The notes under the pieces: model-generated
Database searches by the model: none
What the model saw: the letters and a program-made list of their open reading frames with translations, nothing else
What the model was told of the DNA's origin: nothing
Assembly (NCBI GenBank): GCA_046329235.1
Contig: JAXLVA010000001.1
Coordinates: 2,232,001-2,296,000, forward strand
Length of the DNA stretch: 64,000 bases
Source of the DNA: JALONH01 sp046329235
Lineage (GTDB): Bacteria > Bacteroidota > Bacteroidia > Cytophagales > Cytophagaceae
Direction of reading: 5' to 3'
Translations under genes and position numbers: made by a program
Part shown: positions 61,865 through 64,000 of the stretch, one piece after another
Numbering within the stretch: the first letter of the stretch is position 1
Layout of the letters: every line of letters starts with the position of its first letter

Positions 61865-64000
61865 TCATTTAAGCAACTGTTTCCACTCATTTATCTTCAA
61901 TAGTGCTTCCACCGGCGACATAGAATTGATTTCTAAATCGCCCAATTGCTGTTTTATCTTTTCTAAAGTAGGATCTGCCGCTTCAAACAAGCTCATCTGC
62001 AAGGTACTCTTAGGTACTTCTCTCAAATGTTGCTCATTGGTTTCACGAATATGATCTTGCTCCAAATGAATCATAATCTCATGCGCACGTATCACCAAAC
62101 TATTGGGCATACCTGCCATCTGTGCCACGTGAATACCAAAACTATGTTCACTGCCTCCCTCCTTCAACTTACGAAGGAATATCACTTTGTTACCCGACTC
62201 CTTCACTGACACATTAAAGTTTTTTACTCTAGGTAAATCTTCCGCCAGCTGATTCAGTTCATGATAGTGCGTAGCAAATAAGGTCTTAGGTCTAAACTGT
62301 GTGTGATTATGTAAATACTCTACAATAGCCCAAGCAATGGAAATACCATCATAAGTACTGGTACCTCTTCCAATCTCATCCATCAAAATCAAACTACGAT
62401 CACTTAAGTTGTTTAAGATACTCGCCGTTTCATTCATCTCCACCATGAAGGTAGATTCGCCTTTGGATAAGTTATCCGATGCACCTACACGTGTAAATAC
62501 TTTATCTACCAAACCTATGGTTGCAGCACTCGCCGGAACATAAGAACCTGCTTGTGCTAACAATACAATCAAAGCTGTTTGGCGTAACAAAGCCGACTTA
62601 CCCGCCATGTTAGGACCGGTGATAATCATAATCTGCTGACGCTCGTTATCCAAGTACACATCATTTGGTACATAATCCTCTCCTACCGGTAGTTGTTTTT
62701 CAATCACCGGGTGACGACCATCTTTGATATCAATGGTAGCATCCGTAGTTACGGTAGGTAAGCAATATTTATTAGCAATGGCTGCTTGTGCAAAAGAAGA
62801 TAAACAATCCAGTTGTGCTAACACGGAAGCATTTTGTAAAACTTGATTCACATAACCTTCTGCTTCTACAATCAAGTCTTGGAACATTTTCTGTTCAATG
62901 ACATTGATTTTATCTTCCGCACCTAAAATCTTTTCTTCGTACACTTTTAACTCTTCGGTGATGTAGCGTTCTGCATTCACTAAGGTTTGTTTACGAATCC
63001 AATCGTTAGGCACTTTATCTTTATGTGTATTGGTTACTTCTAAATAATAGCCAAATACTTTGTTGTAAGAAATCTTTAGTGAACTGATTCCGGTACGATC
63101 TACTTCTCGTTGTTGGATTTGCAATAAGTAATCCTTCCCTGAAAAAGCAATCGCTCGTAATTCATCCAACTCCTGATGAAGACCATCTTTCATCATGCGC
63201 CCTAAGTTGGAAACGATAGGTGCATCTTCTTTCAGAGAGTCGTTAATTTTATTGTACAGGTAATCGCAATTATGAATTTGATCAGCTAGTCGGCTCATAG
63301 TAGGAGTGCCAATCGTTCCAATCAATTGTTTGATTGCCGGAAGTTTTTCCAAGGAACGTTTCAACTGCACCATTTCACGCGGATTAATTCTACGTGCAGC
63401 TACTTTCGCCATCAAGCGCTCTAAATCACCTATCGGTTTTAGTTCTTGTTGTAAGGATTGTAATGCAGAATCATTTTTTACAAATGTTTCTACTGCATTC
63501 AATCGCTCCTGAATCGGTGTGATTTCTTTCAGCGGCAACAACAACCACTTCTTCAACATACGCGCGCCCATAGGCGTAGCGGTATGATCTAATATTTCCA
63601 ATAAAGGAACACCTTCCGGATGCTGAGAATAAACTAACTCCAAGTTACGAATGGTAAAGCGATCCAGCCACACATACTTCTCTTCTTCTATTCTACTTAA
63701 GCGAAGAATATGTGAAACCTCTTTGTGTTCGGTTTCATGTAAGTAATGGATGATGGCTCCGGCAGCGGTTACACCTTCGGATAAATTATCTACTCCAAAT
63801 CCTTTTAGAGAGGAAGTATTGAAATGGCGTTGTAATACTTCTTGTGCAAAGTCGTACTGATAAATCCAATCTTCTAATGCGTAGGTATTGTATTGATCGG
63901 AGAAGGTTTGCTCCCAGTCTTTTTTTCTAGGTTTGGGAAACAACACTTCCGACGGTGAAAAATTCTGCAGTAATTTATCGATATAAGTTAACGGACCTTG
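61865..64000 (-). CDS. mutS: DNA mismatch repair protein MutS, 5' end outside the window
   Basis: MutS binds mismatches and starts repair with MutL. The frame is open to the window edge; the GTG at 63946 is not the true start, since the 18 codons before it (ending YIDKLLQNFSPSE) continue the MutS pattern. The visible 711 codons cover the connector, lever and clamp (ISYNKVFGYYLEVTN) and the ATPase with Walker A GPNMAGKSALLRQ and DEIGRGTSTYDG. The C-terminus, LEINSMSPVEALLKINEWK, is also typical. The N-terminal mismatch-binding domain with its Phe-x-Glu is missing from view. Confidence 0.97.
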   Translation of the reverse strand, partial: QGPLTYIDKLLQNFSPSEVLFPKPRKKDWEQTFSDQYNTYALEDWIYQYDFAQEVLQRHFNTSSLKGFGVDNLSEGVTAAGAIIHYLHETEHKEVSHILRLSRIEEEKYVWLDRFTIRNLELVYSQHPEGVPLLEILDHTATPMGARMLKKWLLLPLKEITPIQERLNAVETFVKNDSALQSLQQELKPIGDLERLMAKVAARRINPREMVQLKRSLEKLPAIKQLIGTIGTPTMSRLADQIHNCDYLYNKINDSLKEDAPIVSNLGRMMKDGLHQELDELRAIAFSGKDYLLQIQQREVDRTGISSLKISYNKVFGYYLEVTNTHKDKVPNDWIRKQTLVNAERYITEELKVYEEKILGAEDKINVIEQKMFQDLIVEAEGYVNQVLQNASVLAQLDCLSSFAQAAIANKYCLPTVTTDATIDIKDGRHPVIEKQLPVGEDYVPNDVYLDNERQQIMIITGPNMAGKSALLRQTALIVLLAQAGSYVPASAATIGLVDKVFTRVGASDNLSKGESTFMVEMNETASILNNLSDRSLILMDEIGRGTSTYDGISIAWAIVEYLHNHTQFRPKTLFATHYHELNQLAEDLPRVKNFNVSVKESGNKVIFLRKLKEGGSEHSFGIHVAQMAGMPNSLVIRAHEIMIHLEQDHIRETNEQHLREVPKSTLQMSLFEAADPTLEKIKQQLGDLEINSMSPVEALLKINEWKQLLK

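Overview
The window reads as a chromosome segment of a member of the Bacteroidota: AT-rich, tightly packed, with a TonB-dependent receptor carrying a carboxypeptidase-regulatory domain, a complete porP-gldK-gldL-gldM-gldN (type IX secretion and gliding) cluster, a PorW/SprE lipoprotein, and promoters of the phylum's TTTG-N19-TAnnTTTG type rather than -35/-10 boxes. Shine-Dalgarno sequences are mostly absent, which also fits. T9SS puts it among the Bacteroidota that secrete or glide; I cannot fix the family from sequence alone. I see no insertion sequence, prophage, integrase, CRISPR array or rRNA operon. Most of the window is core genome.

Layout. 1-2 kb: 5' part of a TonB receptor. 2.4-7.3 kb: an Rrf2 regulator, then guaB and a three-gene partner-switching module (membrane PP2C phosphatase, STAS protein, anti-sigma-type ATPase). 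7.4-12.6 kb: two periplasmic PpiC/SurA folding factors, a MoxR ATPase and a CYTH protein. 12.6-14.6 kb: an RsmB-type rRNA methyltransferase and a membrane protein. 14.6-20.2 kb: ATP synthase operon (atpZ, atpI-like, atpB, E, F, H, A, G), without the beta and epsilon genes. 20.3-26.7 kb: porW/sprE, a class A penicillin-binding protein and uvrC. 26.7-29 kb: a small redox cluster (receiver-like protein, nitroreductase, pirin, Crp/Fnr regulator). 29-34.8 kb: gldN, M, L, K and porP. 34.8-39.7 kb: hemD, a DUF4271 protein, a WecA-type transferase and a BamA/TamA-like barrel. 39.7-43 kb: hemW, a TerB-like protein and an M1 aminopeptidase. 43-50.4 kb: uvrA, a lytic transglycosylase, an SDR39U1 epimerase, a coiled-coil protein, a YjdI ferredoxin-like protein, a second MoxR and a DUF486 protein. 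50.4-53.5 kb: a DUF6498 protein and a tight dihydroorotase/DUF6671/96-residue operon. 53.7-58.9 kb: a LysR regulator and dabA-dabB, an inorganic-carbon uptake system. 59-60.4 kb: an HxlR regulator divergent from a frameshifted SDR gene. 60.4-61 kb: a gene-free patchwork of small palindromes. 61-64 kb: tRNA-Leu, tRNA-Gly, a small exported protein and mutS, cut by the window end.

The most informative non-coding observation is a 56-base block (44 of 56 identical, no gaps) present both at the start of the LysR gene and upstream of dabB. Each copy holds a palindrome of LysR-box form. Upstream of dabB it is centred near -66 from the predicted transcription start, where LysR-type regulators normally bind. 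This ties the regulator to the carbon-uptake operon and to its own control. Other points worth a look are a perfect 14-bp hairpin between atpE and atpF, four terminator-like hairpins placed only 10-25 bases before the next gene on the same strand, interlocked inverted repeats after the SDR gene, and -7 elements lying 4-5 bases before start codons (possible leaderless mRNAs) for the ATP synthase operon and porW.
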